Below are positions 9,946-19,900 of a DNA stretch of 64,000 nucleotides, piece by piece. Position 1 is the stretch's first letter, and each line of letters opens with the position of its first letter. Under the pieces are notes generated by a model. The model saw only the letters and a program-made list of their open reading frames with translations, did no database searches and had not been told where the DNA came from. Position numbers and translations under genes: made by a program. Source of the DNA: Candidatus Omnitrophota bacterium (GTDB lineage: Bacteria > Omnitrophota > Omnitrophia > Omnitrophales > Aquincolibacteriaceae); the NCBI GenBank assembly GCA_030698625.1, contig JAUYMS010000003.1, forward strand, positions 19,471 to 83,470, given 5' to 3'.

Positions 9946-11274
9946 ATGGAAAAATTAATCTCGCGATATTTCAGACCCGGCCACACCTACTGGATGGCGG
10001 ACTACGAGCGCGACGAAGGCTACGAGCAGGCGCGCGCCGTCTTCGACAAATATGACGCCAAGAGCCTGATCGATGAGGTCAAGAAAGCCAATTTGCGCGG
10101 GTTGGGCGGTGCCGGTTTTCCGGCGGGCGTGAAATGGAGTTTCGTGCCCCAGGATACGGGAAAGCCCGTGTATCTCGTGGTCAACGCCGACGAGGGGGAG
10201 CCAGGCACCTTCAAAGATAAATACATTATCCGGCACGTGCCGCATCTCTTACTGGAAGGAATCATTATTGCGGCCTATGCCAACAATGTGCACAAGGCCT
10301 ACATCTACATTCGCGGCGAATACGTACAGCCGTATCTCATTCTCAAAAAGGCGCTCGAAGAAGCTTATGCCAAAGGATATCTGGGCAGGAACATCTTCGG
10401 GAAAGGCTATGACTTGGAGGTCGTTATTCATCGCGGTGCGGGCGCTTACATCTGCGGCGAAGAGACGGGCCTGCTGGAATCGTTGGAAGGCAAGCAGGGC
10501 AAACCCCGCCTGAAACCGCCTTTCCCCGCAGTCGTGGGATTGTTCGGCTGTCCGACGGTCATCAATAATGTGGAGACACTTTCTTACCTTCCCTTTATTT
10601 TGAGGCGGGGCGCCGAGTGGTTCGCCGACCTCGGCTCCGAGAAGAACGGGGGCATGCGTCTTTTTTCGGTGAGCGGGCATGTCGAAAAGCCGGGTGTCTA
10701 TGAGCTGCCTATGGGGGTTCCATTAAGTGAAATTATTTATACGCATGCCGGAGGCATACGCGGAGGCCGGGAACTCAAGGCAGTGGTTCCCGGCGGGCTC
10801 TCGGCCGCAATTCTGAGGGCCGATGAAATCGGTGTCGGTATGGATTTCGACCAGTTGCGTGCGCTGGGTACGATGGCCGGTTCCGCAGGAGTTATCGTGA
10901 TGGATAACACAACCTGCATGGTCACGGCCTTGATGGTGACCATGAGATTCTATGCCCATGAATCGTGCGGGCAGTGCTCGCCCTGCCGGGAAGGGACCGG
11001 GTGGGTTTACCGTATTTTAAAACGCATCTGCGAAGGACATGGGCGGGCCGCCGATATCGACAACATGGCCGATATCTGCTCCTTTATGGGAGGCACGACC
11101 ATTTGCGCTTTGGCCGACGGTGCTGCGATGCCGCTCAGGAGTTACCCGCAAAAATTTCGCCCCGAGTTTGAGGCGTTTATCGAAAAACGCAGAACAGAAA
11201 TCGAAACCGACGGTAGCGGTGAGTTAAGTCACGGGTTACCGAAAAGAGGCACACAAGCCAGGGCCATCCTTTAA
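9946..11274 (+). CDS. nuoF: NADH-quinone oxidoreductase subunit F
   Basis: 51-kDa NADH- and FMN-binding subunit (442 aa). The Gly-rich LRGLGGAGFPAGVKW, VVNADEGEPGTFKD, AGAYICGEETGLLESLEG and SLBB region precede the N3 [4Fe-4S] ligands in ESCGQCSPCREG and the fourth Cys in TTICALADGA. It starts 2 bp after nuoE. The last about 20 residues are hydrophilic and variable. Confidence 0.96.
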   Translation: MEKLISRYFRPGHTYWMADYERDEGYEQARAVFDKYDAKSLIDEVKKANLRGLGGAGFPAGVKWSFVPQDTGKPVYLVVNADEGEPGTFKDKYIIRHVPHLLLEGIIIAAYANNVHKAYIYIRGEYVQPYLILKKALEEAYAKGYLGRNIFGKGYDLEVVIHRGAGAYICGEETGLLESLEGKQGKPRLKPPFPAVVGLFGCPTVINNVETLSYLPFILRRGAEWFADLGSEKNGGMRLFSVSGHVEKPGVYELPMGVPLSEIIYTHAGGIRGGRELKAVVPGGLSAAILRADEIGVGMDFDQLRALGTMAGSAGVIVMDNTTCMVTALMVTMRFYAHESCGQCSPCREGTGWVYRILKRICEGHGRAADIDNMADICSFMGGTTICALADGAAMPLRSYPQKFRPEFEAFIEKRRTEIETDGSGELSHGLPKRGTQARAIL

Positions 11275-12932
11275 TGACCGTAAAGTTAACCATTGATGGT
11301 AAAGAGGTAGAAGCCAAAAAAGGGACACGCGTGATCGAGGCTGCCAAATTGGCGGGAACCGATGTCCCATTCTATTGTTATCACCCGGGCCTTTCGATTG
11401 CGGGTAATTGCCGCATGTGTTTGGTCGAGGTTGAGAAGATCCCAAAACTTCAGATTGCCTGCCACACTCATGTGCAAGACGGCATGGTGGTGCACACCAA
11501 CACCGAGAGGGTCCTCAAGACACGCCAACATATCCTGGAGTTCCTTTTGATCAATCACCCTGTGGACTGTCCCGTCTGCGATCAGGCCGGGGAGTGTTGG
11601 CTGCAGGACTATTACATGAGATACGGGCTTTATGACAGCCGTCTGAATGAAGACAAGATCAAGAAACCGAAGGCCACTTCGATCGGGCCGACGGTCATGC
11701 TGGATGCGGAGCGTTGCATCCTGTGCTCACGCTGTGTGCGGTTTTGCGACGAGATCTCTAAGACCTCCGAGCTTGGCATCATTAATCGCGGCGACCATTC
11801 CGAAATAGCCGTGTTTCCGGATCACGAACTGAGCAACCCCTATGCCGGCAATGTGGTCGACATTTGCCCGGTCGGCGCGCTGACGGACAAGGATTTCCGT
11901 TTCAAGATCCGTGTTTGGTATCTTAAAAGCGAAAACACAATTTGTAACGGGTGCTCGCGGGGCTGCAATATTCAAGTGCAGTACAATCTCGACCGGCCGC
12001 ATCACAGCCGGGGCGAGCGCGTCAAGAGACTCAAGCCCCGTTTTAATGAGCGGATCAATAAGTGGTGGATGTGCGACGAGGGCCGTTATGGTTACAAGTA
12101 CCACGACCACAACCGGACGACAGCGCCTCTTCTTCGGCTCGCTGCAGATATCCACGAAGTTTCTTGGGATGAAGCTTATGGCCAGGTCGCGACTTGGATG
12201 AGGCATTCCGGGTATGATGTCGGGGTCTTTCTTTCGCCGCAAATGTCCAATGAGGAACTCTATTTGGCAAAGCGCCTGTATGTGGATCAACTGGGGATCA
12301 AGGACGTCTTTCTTCTTTCCCCGAATGCTGACGGTTTCGAAGATGATTTGCTCATCCGCGCCGACAAGAACCCGAACTCCAGGGGGGCCGAAGAACTCGG
12401 GTTCAAGTACGACGGCGGGCGCTTAAAAGATTTTTGCAGCCGGGCGGCACAGGGAAAGGTCAAAGGGCTGATTGCCTTCGGCCAGGATCTGCAGGCGCTT
12501 CTCGAAGGTGCCGGGATTCAGGCGGCGCTGGATAAGTTGGAGTGGACACTCTTTATCGGGTCCAATCACAATCTCATGTCAGAGTCTTCTTCGCTGGTTC
12601 TCCCGGCGGCGACCTATGTCGAAAAGGAGGGGACGTTTACCAATTTTGAAGGGATCGTTCAGAAATTCAATAAGGTGCTCGAACCCCTGAGCGAATCGCT
12701 TCCGGAGTGGTTGATCCTGGTCAATCTCTCGAGGACACTCAACCTGCCGCTGCGCTTTGAGAGCGCCGGGGAAATTTTTGGCGCACTCGCGGCAGACTAC
12801 AAACTCTTTGAAGGTTTGAATTACGAAAAACTGGAATCGGATCCGGCAACCGTTGAAGTGATGTCCGCGCCGACCATTCCTGACTTGGAACAGCAATCCG
12901 CTCTCATCTTCCGGCAAGAACCGTCATGCTGA
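11274..12932 (+). CDS. nuoG: NADH-quinone oxidoreductase subunit G, short form
   Basis: 75-kDa iron-sulfur subunit. Cluster motifs are complete: [2Fe-2S] CYHPGLSIAGNCRMC, the His-Cys site HPVDCPVCDQAGECW, CILCSRCVRFC, and an additional CNGCSRGC as in the N7-binding types. At 552 aa it lacks a large part of the molybdopterin-oxidoreductase-like C-terminal region (usual length about 680-900 aa), but keeps the LVLPAATYVEKEGTFTNFEG piece. The ATG overlaps the last base of the nuoF stop. Confidence 0.93.
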   Translation: MTVKLTIDGKEVEAKKGTRVIEAAKLAGTDVPFYCYHPGLSIAGNCRMCLVEVEKIPKLQIACHTHVQDGMVVHTNTERVLKTRQHILEFLLINHPVDCPVCDQAGECWLQDYYMRYGLYDSRLNEDKIKKPKATSIGPTVMLDAERCILCSRCVRFCDEISKTSELGIINRGDHSEIAVFPDHELSNPYAGNVVDICPVGALTDKDFRFKIRVWYLKSENTICNGCSRGCNIQVQYNLDRPHHSRGERVKRLKPRFNERINKWWMCDEGRYGYKYHDHNRTTAPLLRLAADIHEVSWDEAYGQVATWMRHSGYDVGVFLSPQMSNEELYLAKRLYVDQLGIKDVFLLSPNADGFEDDLLIRADKNPNSRGAEELGFKYDGGRLKDFCSRAAQGKVKGLIAFGQDLQALLEGAGIQAALDKLEWTLFIGSNHNLMSESSSLVLPAATYVEKEGTFTNFEGIVQKFNKVLEPLSESLPEWLILVNLSRTLNLPLRFESAGEIFGALAADYKLFEGLNYEKLESDPATVEVMSAPTIPDLEQQSALIFRQEPSC

Positions 12933-14038
12933 CGACATTCATCATGGCCGGCATCGTGCTTTTTTCGGTCATTAACCTTGCCGGTCTGCATACCTGGATC
13001 GAACGCAAGCAGAGCGCCGTGATGCAGGACCGCATCGGCGCCAACCGCGCCCATGTCGTGCTGCCGTGGAAATGGGCCGCGCCTATCAATTGGCTCCTAA
13101 AACCCATCAATGCGCTGGGGCTCTTTCATCCGGTGGCTGACGCCATCAAAATGTTTACAAAGGAAGATTACATCCCGCCGTACGGCGACAAACTCCTGCA
13201 CACCCTGGCGCCGTTTCTTTCTATGACTTTCGCGCTGGTGGGCTTTGCGGCCATTCCGTTCGGCGATGTCCTGGTGATCGGCGGGCGCGAGATCACCTTG
13301 CAGGTCGCTTCGATGAATGTGGCCATGCTCTACATTTTCGCGATGGCTTCGATGGGAGTCTACGGGGTCATTCTGGCGGGTTTTGCATCCAACAGTAACT
13401 ATGCCTTTCTCGGAGGCCTGCGGGCTTCTTCTCAGATGCTGGCGTATGAAATTACCCTCGGCACCACCCTCATCGGTATTGTGCTCGTGTACGGTTCTCT
13501 GGATCTTCAGGAAATCGTGCGCGGTCAGGGTAAGCTCTTGTTCGGGTGGATTCCGATGTGGGGCATTCTGGTCCAGCCGCTCGGGTTCTTTCTGTTTCTG
13601 GCTGCGGGGATTGCCGAAACCAAACGAATTCCCTACGACATGCCGGAGGGGGAGTCGGAAATTATCGGTTACTTTACCGAATACAGCGGTATGAAATTCG
13701 GCATGTTTTATTTTACGGATTTTGTGGAGACGATTCTGGTGGCCTGTCTGGCAACCACTCTCTTTTTCGGCGGCTGGCAGGTTCCGTACCTGGCAGCAAA
13801 CGGTTTTCACTTTCCGTGGGGCGCCGAGGTTGCTTTGCCGAATCTTGCCGTCGTGATTCTGCAAATCGGCGCATTCACCTTTAAGGTGTTGTCTTTCTGC
13901 TGGCTGTTCATGACCATACGCTGGACGCTGCCGCGGTTCCGTTATGATCAGCTCATGGAATTGGGATGGAAAGGTATTTTCCCGATTTCTCTTGTGAACC
14001 TCGTCGTCACCGCCATGATTCTGCTGATGCTGGGATAA
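12926..14038 (+). CDS. nuoH: NADH-quinone oxidoreductase subunit H
   Basis: Membrane subunit joining the quinone site to the proton-pumping arm (370 aa, about eight helices). Diagnostic stretches are ERKQSAVMQDRIGANR, AETKRIPYDMPEGESEIIGY with the E-rich loop, YSGMKFGMFYFTDF, and the C-terminal RWTLPRFRYDQLMELGWK. It overlaps nuoG by 7 bp. No nuoI-N follow in this window; the next gene is a ClC channel. Confidence 0.96.
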   Translation: MLTTFIMAGIVLFSVINLAGLHTWIERKQSAVMQDRIGANRAHVVLPWKWAAPINWLLKPINALGLFHPVADAIKMFTKEDYIPPYGDKLLHTLAPFLSMTFALVGFAAIPFGDVLVIGGREITLQVASMNVAMLYIFAMASMGVYGVILAGFASNSNYAFLGGLRASSQMLAYEITLGTTLIGIVLVYGSLDLQEIVRGQGKLLFGWIPMWGILVQPLGFFLFLAAGIAETKRIPYDMPEGESEIIGYFTEYSGMKFGMFYFTDFVETILVACLATTLFFGGWQVPYLAANGFHFPWGAEVALPNLAVVILQIGAFTFKVLSFCWLFMTIRWTLPRFRYDQLMELGWKGIFPISLVNLVVTAMILLMLG

Positions 14039-16066
14039 TGGCGAAACGATTTCCGCTTAACCTTCAAATCTCGCGTATTCCGGAACAAATCCTACTCTGG
14101 ATGAGCTCGTCACGGCTTGCCGTTCCCCTTACCGTTGCGAGCTTTGTCGGTATCGGCACCGGTCTCGTTGTCGTTGCGTTCATCAGGACACTGGAGTTTT
14201 CGCAGAAGTTTTTCTTTACCGACATCCAGGGACAACTGGGGTTTATGGGCCGCTACGGCATCGTTTTGGTTCCGGTAATCGGGCGGACTGTTAGTCGGGC
14301 TGCTCGTGACCTATGTCTGCCCCGAGGCCAAGGGGCACGGTGTGCCGGAGGTAATGAAGGCGACTGCACTGAAGGGCGGTAAGATTCGTCCTATTGTTGT
14401 GCTGGGTAAGGCGCTGGCTTCGGCCATTGCCATCGGTTCCGGCGCCTCGGCGGGACGTGAAGGTCCTATCGTGCAGATCGGATCCGCTTTGGGGTCGGTG
14501 ACGGGCCAGCTGTTCCACATGAGTGAAGCGCGCGTGAAGAATCTTGTCGCCTGCGGTGCTGCGGCCGGTATCTCGGGAGTGTTTAATACGCCGATTGCAG
14601 GCGTGATGTTTGCCTTGGAAGTCATTCTGCGCGACTTTGGCGCGCGCGCTTTGAGTACCGTAGTTGTGGCATCGGTTTCGGCCAGCGTGATCAGCCGTAT
14701 TTTTCTCGGGGAATCTCCCGCCTTTGTCGTTCCCGTCTACTCCCTCTGGAGTCCTCTGGAAATCTTTCTCTATGCATGTCTCGGAGTCCTCTCGGCATTT
14801 GCCGCCTGGCTCTTCGTAACGGTACTGCATGAGTCCGAACACCGTTTCGATGCGTTGAAGTTCCCCGATTGGTTAAAACCAGCTTTCGGCGGTTTGCTCA
14901 TCGGAATCATCGGTCTTTATTTCCCGCAAGTCTTCGGTGCCGGGTTGCACACGATCGAGGAGGCGCTGCACGGGAATATGGGGCTGGAACTCTTGCTTGC
15001 GCTTGTGCTTCTCAAGATACTCGCGACCTCGGTTTCGCTGGGGTCCGGCAGTTCGGGCGGCGTGTTTGCGCCCGCGCTCTTTATCGGAGCCGTGCTGGGC
15101 GGTGCCTTCGGTAAGCTTGTCTATGGGCATTTCCCCTTTGAAGTGGCGCCGCCGGGTGCTTACGCGCTCGTGGGAATGGCCTGTGTGTTTGCGGCGGCCG
15201 CTCATGCGCCGGTGACGGCCATTCTCATCGTCTTCGAGATGACCGGCGACTATCAAATGATTCTGCCGCTTATGATCGCCACCGTCATTGCGGCATCGTT
15301 GGCACAAGTCCTGAGGCGCGAGTCTATTTATACGATGAAGCTCAAGGAACGCGGTATTCATATCGAGTCACTCGAAGGCGCCGCATTCCTGAGCGCCATT
15401 CAAGTTCGCGATGCCATGAGCACGGTTTTTCACACCATTCCGAGGCACCTGACCGGACAGGAACTGCTCGAGAAGATGTCCCGTGAGAAGGATGAATATC
15501 TCTATGTGCTCAACAGCCGCGACGAACTGTGCGGCGTCATTACCTCGAAGATTATGCACGAAGTACTCCTTGAAAAGGAGATGGCCATGATCATTGCCGA
15601 CGATATCGCGACGCCGGTACATGATGTGTGTTTTCCGGACGAGTCCTTGAGTGAGGCCGCGCATCTGCTGATGTCGCATCATTTGCACCAGATCCCCATT
15701 GTCGATCAGCATAATAAGAAAAAAATAGTCGGGGTCCTAAAATCGGAAAATATCTTTAAGGCCTACACGGACCTTGCCTTGAAACGCGACGAAATCGTCA
15801 ACCGGATGCGGCAGGATGACGGACATGCCGGCGGCGCCTTAACCATCCGGTTTATTATTCCCCGCCGTTCGCCGGTGGTGCAGAAGGCCCTCAGGGAACT
15901 CACAATCCCGGACGGTGTCGTACTGACTTCACTCCAGCGCAAGAACAAGACCGTCATGCCCGCAGGCGATACGGTTCTTGAATTCCGCGACAAGGTCTGG
16001 GCCGCGGTCCTGCCTAATTGCGAGGATGCATTCCGCGCCTGGCTTAAGGAAAACAATCTCACTTAG
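14038..16066 (+). pseudogene. ClC chloride channel/antiporter with CBS pair and RCK_C domain, frame broken by 1 base
   Basis: The ATG at 14038 overlaps the nuoH stop, so this is an operon member. The first frame gives the N-terminal helices up to VLVPVIG (about residue 81), then loses homology. From 14282 the frame one base later resumes exactly with GGLLVGLLVTYVCPEAKGHG and runs to 16066. Removing one G from the GGGCGG at 14281-14286 restores one protein of about 675 aa. The ClC selectivity motifs GREGP and GGVFAP are intact, followed by two CBS domains (about 370-500 of the second part) and a TrkA-C/RCK_C-like end. It is either a real +1 mutation or a sequence/assembly error; the downstream part shows no decay, which favours error or a recent event. 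Confidence 0.85.
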
Positions 16067-16104
16067 AGGAATAAAACCTGAGGATTCTGCGATAGTGGCA
16101 ACGC

Positions 16105-16146
16105 GGTGGGTTAGGAGGCCTGAGGTGTCCAACCTCCTAACCCACC
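16105..16146. terminator. Hairpin between convergent clc and ahpC
   Basis: Two perfect 14-bp arms (GGTGGGTTAGGAGG at 16105-16118 and its complement at 16133-16146) enclose a 14-base loop. It sits between the ends of two convergent genes. There is no T-run on either side, so a bidirectional terminator or RNA-end stabiliser is inferred from position only. Confidence 0.5.
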
Positions 16147-16172
16147 GAAAAGACAAGACGTTCTTCGAGGGA

Positions 16173-16736
16173 TTAAATCTTTCCGACTAGCTCCAAGCCG
16201 GGTTTCAGGGTCTTCGCACCGGGAGACCAACTCGCCGGGCAAACTTCCCCTTTATTTTCACGCACGAACTTTGCGGCCTGCAGTTTGCGAAGCAGCTCTT
16301 TGGCGCTTCTGCCGATGCTGTTGTCGTGAATTTCAAATGCCTTCAGAATTCCGTCGGGATCAATAATGAAACTGCCGCGCAGGGAAAGACCGTCGGCCTC
16401 AATATAAGTTCCGAATTGGCGTGAAAGCTGACCCGTCGGGTCAGCCACCATCGGGAACCGAATCTTCTTGATCGCGGGCGAGATGTCGTGCCAGGCTTTG
16501 TGCGCATATACCGTGTCGGTACTCACACTCATCACCTCGGCGCCTTCTTTTTGAAACGCGGCATAAGTCGCCGCCAGTTCCTCAAGCTCTGTCGGGCAGA
16601 TGAAGGTAAAGTCTGCGGGGTAAAACACAAGCACAACCCACTTACCCTTATAGTCCGATAATTTAACGGGAATAATGTCGTCGTTCTGGTAGGCCTTCGC
16701 TTCGAAATCCTGAACTCTTGCTCCGATTTTCTCCAT
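16173..16736 (-). CDS. ahpC: Typical 2-Cys peroxiredoxin (alkyl hydroperoxide reductase C)
   Basis: Reduces hydrogen peroxide and organic peroxides in the cytoplasm. The 187-aa protein has the peroxidatic Cys in FYPADFTFICPTE, the resolving Cys in GEVCPASW, and the surrounding WVVLVFYP and GLSLRGSFIIDPDG blocks of the AhpC subgroup. GGAGG stands 5-6 bases before the ATG. It is the only clear minus-strand gene in the window and is divergent from the giant gene. No ahpF or thioredoxin reductase is adjacent. Confidence 0.96.
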   Translation of the reverse strand: MEKIGARVQDFEAKAYQNDDIIPVKLSDYKGKWVVLVFYPADFTFICPTELEELAATYAAFQKEGAEVMSVSTDTVYAHKAWHDISPAIKKIRFPMVADPTGQLSRQFGTYIEADGLSLRGSFIIDPDGILKAFEIHDNSIGRSAKELLRKLQAAKFVRENKGEVCPASWSPGAKTLKPGLELVGKI

Positions 16737-16951
16737 TGTGTCCTCCGTGCTGCCGGTTTGTTTCTTCTGAAAGGGACCCTATTTTATACACTTTAATTTT
16801 GAAAATCCAGAGATTCGTCGATGGGCCCCATATATTTCTAAAAAAAGATCCTAAGTCGTTTGTATTAAAAGACTTAAAAGGGTGGCTATACTTGTATTCC
16901 CGAGCTTTTAACTGTAGACTTTATAAATCATTAGCAAAAGCGAGGAAAAAA
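16737..16951. promoter_or_regulatory. Divergent AT-rich intergenic region (ahpC / giant gene promoters)
   Basis: 215 bp, clearly more AT-rich than its surroundings. On the minus strand a TATAAA-like box (plus-strand 16783-16788) could be the ahpC -10. On the plus strand TATACT at 16887-16892 could serve the giant gene, but no good -35 is seen for either. No Fur/PerR/OxyR-like operator is recognisable by eye. Confidence 0.35.
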
Positions 16952-19900
16952 GTGGGATTTCGCCATAAGCGAACACACCCTACTATAAAGAAGATTATCG
17001 CGTGCGCGCTGTTGATATGTTTTACCGCCTTCAGCGTAGCCGCACCGGCCTCGGCCGCCTCTATGGCGGGTGTTGCGGCACACCCGAGCCTCGGAGACCT
17101 CACCTCGCTCTCCGTTCCGAAAGAGTTCGGCACCATTGAGCGCATTTTTATCCCGGCCGGCGGGAGCCGCCACGCGCCGGTCCTCTACATTCAAAATGCA
17201 CATACCAATTATGACTCCGAGATCCATGTAAGCCGTCTTATTGAGCATTTCCGCAAAAAATACGACCTGCCGCTCGTCATGCTCGAGGGGGGTGAAGGCC
17301 GGCTCGACAATCTGTTCTTCCGCTCGTTTCCCGATGCCGAGGTCAAAGAAAAAGTACTGCGGGAATACATTTCGAAAGGAGAGCTCTCAGGCGGGGAGAT
17401 GGCTGCGGTCACCGACGACTTCGGCGTCACCGATTATATCGGAATCGAAGACCGCAAACTCTATGAGAGAAATAAACAGGCCTATCTGAAGGCCATTGCC
17501 GCTGAAGACGAAGTCCTCGACCTCTTGTGGCGTATCGATGATGAGCTCTACAAGCGAAGCCAGACTATTTTTTCAGAAGAGACCAAGACGTTCTGGACGT
17601 CTCAGAGAAACTTCCACAGCGATTATCTTGATTTTATCGAGTACCTGAGCGTCGCCGCGGCCATTTGGAAGACACTGCGCAAAGAGCCGATCGCCTATAC
17701 CTACCCGCAGCTCGGAAGGCTGCTTGCGCTCGAGTTCGAGCAGAAGCGTTATAAGGCCGGCGAGATCGACCTTGCCCTCAGAAATTTGATCCGGGAATTC
17801 CAAAAAGGGATACTCACGACACTGTCGTCTTATGAGCAGATGGACCTCAATGAAGGGATTCAGGATTATCTCACCAACCAGAGACAGGCGGCAGAGTTAG
17901 TTCAAAAATTTGTTGAGACGGCCGAACGGCACGGACGCGAATTTCCGCTGCCGCCAGCCTTACAACCCGGTGCCATGCAGGCCCGCACCCTTGCCTCCAT
18001 CAAAGGCACCGTGCTCTTCGACGAACTGCGCGACCTCGAAGCGCTGATTCGCGCCGAGCTTCCTAAAAGTGATGCCGAGCGGCGGCTCCTTGACGACCTC
18101 TTTCACTTGGATCTCCTCGATCAACTGGCGCACTTAGAGCTTGTGCCGCGAGAATGGAACCGGATCCGGGCTTCAAAGCCGAGTGCCTTGATCAAGTCGC
18201 CGACGGACTCAGGCGACCTGACAAAATTAGACCGTCTTTATAACGCCCATTACCGCTTTTATGAATTAGCCGAAGAGCGCGACGGGGCGCTGTTCGCCAA
18301 TATGGAAAGAACGGCTGCCGAACACCGCGCGGGTCTGTCGGCTGTTGTTACCGGCGGTTTTCACGCCGCGAGCATCACGCAGCAGCTGGAGGCCGCGGGC
18401 ATTCCGTTTGCATTGATTCTGCCGAAAATCGAAACGATCGACGATGACTCGAGCTACCGTAATGTGATGCAGGGAAAACGGTCTTATACCGAGCGCTTCG
18501 GTGCAAACTTATGGGATGCGTTGGCCCAGGACTATGCCGCTAAAATTGCGGCGACTCTGAAACCCGCAGATCTGACACCCTCATTAAAACAGTGGCGCGA
18601 CCGCATTATCCAGAACGCGATTGCCGAGAAGAGGATTACGAGCGCAGGACAATACACACGGTATGTCGACGCACTGGTGCAATCCCTGCGCCGTAAGTTC
18701 GCCGAGAAAGGGGACTTTGCGGCGGACGAAGTCTCGGCTGAGGAACTGAGGGGTCTTATCGATAAGGAGCTGAACAATTTCCTACCCGTCTACTTTGAAC
18801 GATTCCGGGCCCACCTCAAGAGGAAGGCCCTTGTTTTCGAGATGGGGCTGAAGGAAATATGGGTTTCGGGAGATATCTCAGCAGAGAAAATTGGCGGACT
18901 CTTTGACCGGTTGCATGCCGGCGGCACATCAAATCTTGCCCCGGATATTGCCCTTATCCCGGCACGGCAACCGCCCTCGACACCGCCTTCGGCGACACCA
19001 CGCCTAAGCAGTACCGAGATTCGCGAAAAAGCCATCGAGTTAGAAAGAATCGCCGCCGAGCAGGGCCTGACACCTGAGGAGTTCGCCGGAGCACTGGAAG
19101 CTTATGACGCGATCCTGAGCGCCGAAGAAGGAATTATTGCCGGCACTCCGGCCGCACTGATTCGCGATACGATTCGCAGCGTTCCGAACACGAGCGATGC
19201 CGTCACCATCCTGACCGAAGCCCGCAGGCGCAACGGCACCCGTGAAGGCAGATTCACGATTGAAACGATTCCGCTGGACCAGGCTGCGGCTGAAGACGGC
19301 CGGGCAGGCAGATTCACGATCGAAACCGTTCCGCTGGGCAAGGCCACGATTGAAGTGTTTCCTGTTGCGGCTGCAGTGCCGCCTGCACCGCCGGGGCCTC
19401 CGAGTGAGCCACCGGGCGGGGGCAGCGGCACCTTCAATTTTCCGGAAATTCCGGATGGTTTTAACACAAGCTCACTGATTAAAGAAGTCCTGCTACCCGG
19501 CAGGCCGGTATCAGCTTCGAGAGCTGCCGAGCCAGAAAGCCCGCATGCAGGTGAGCTTCGCGGCGAGATCGAGGATCTGCTGAGTGAGCTGGAAGAAGCC
19601 AAACAAAAAGACAAGCTGGCGTATGAAAGAAAACTCAAGGAGATTGCGGGGCGACTCCACGTCCTCATGATCTACCTTTACCTTGAGCTCTATGGGCCGT
19701 GGGTCGATGCAAAAGAACTTTTCCTCAAACCGCCGGGCCCACAGACGGGCATTGAATGGGAGCTTTTGCTCGAAGGACCGGAAGAAATCTCGTTTACGGA
19801 ACTCCTGAAGCGTCTGCTCGCTGCGAGTTTGGCGGGGGCTTATACCGCTGACCCTCAGCGGTCCGAGTTGCGTATTATTCCGTCGGCAGGGCTCGATTTT

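Noticed and set aside
13097..13864. 255-codon minus-strand frame
   Set aside because: Shadow of nuoH, with composition typical of an antisense frame.
16718..16951. Start of the giant gene at ATG 16718
   Set aside because: It would overlap ahpC and place about 78 low-complexity residues before the signal peptide. GTG 16952 with GAGG in front and a normal signal peptide fits better.
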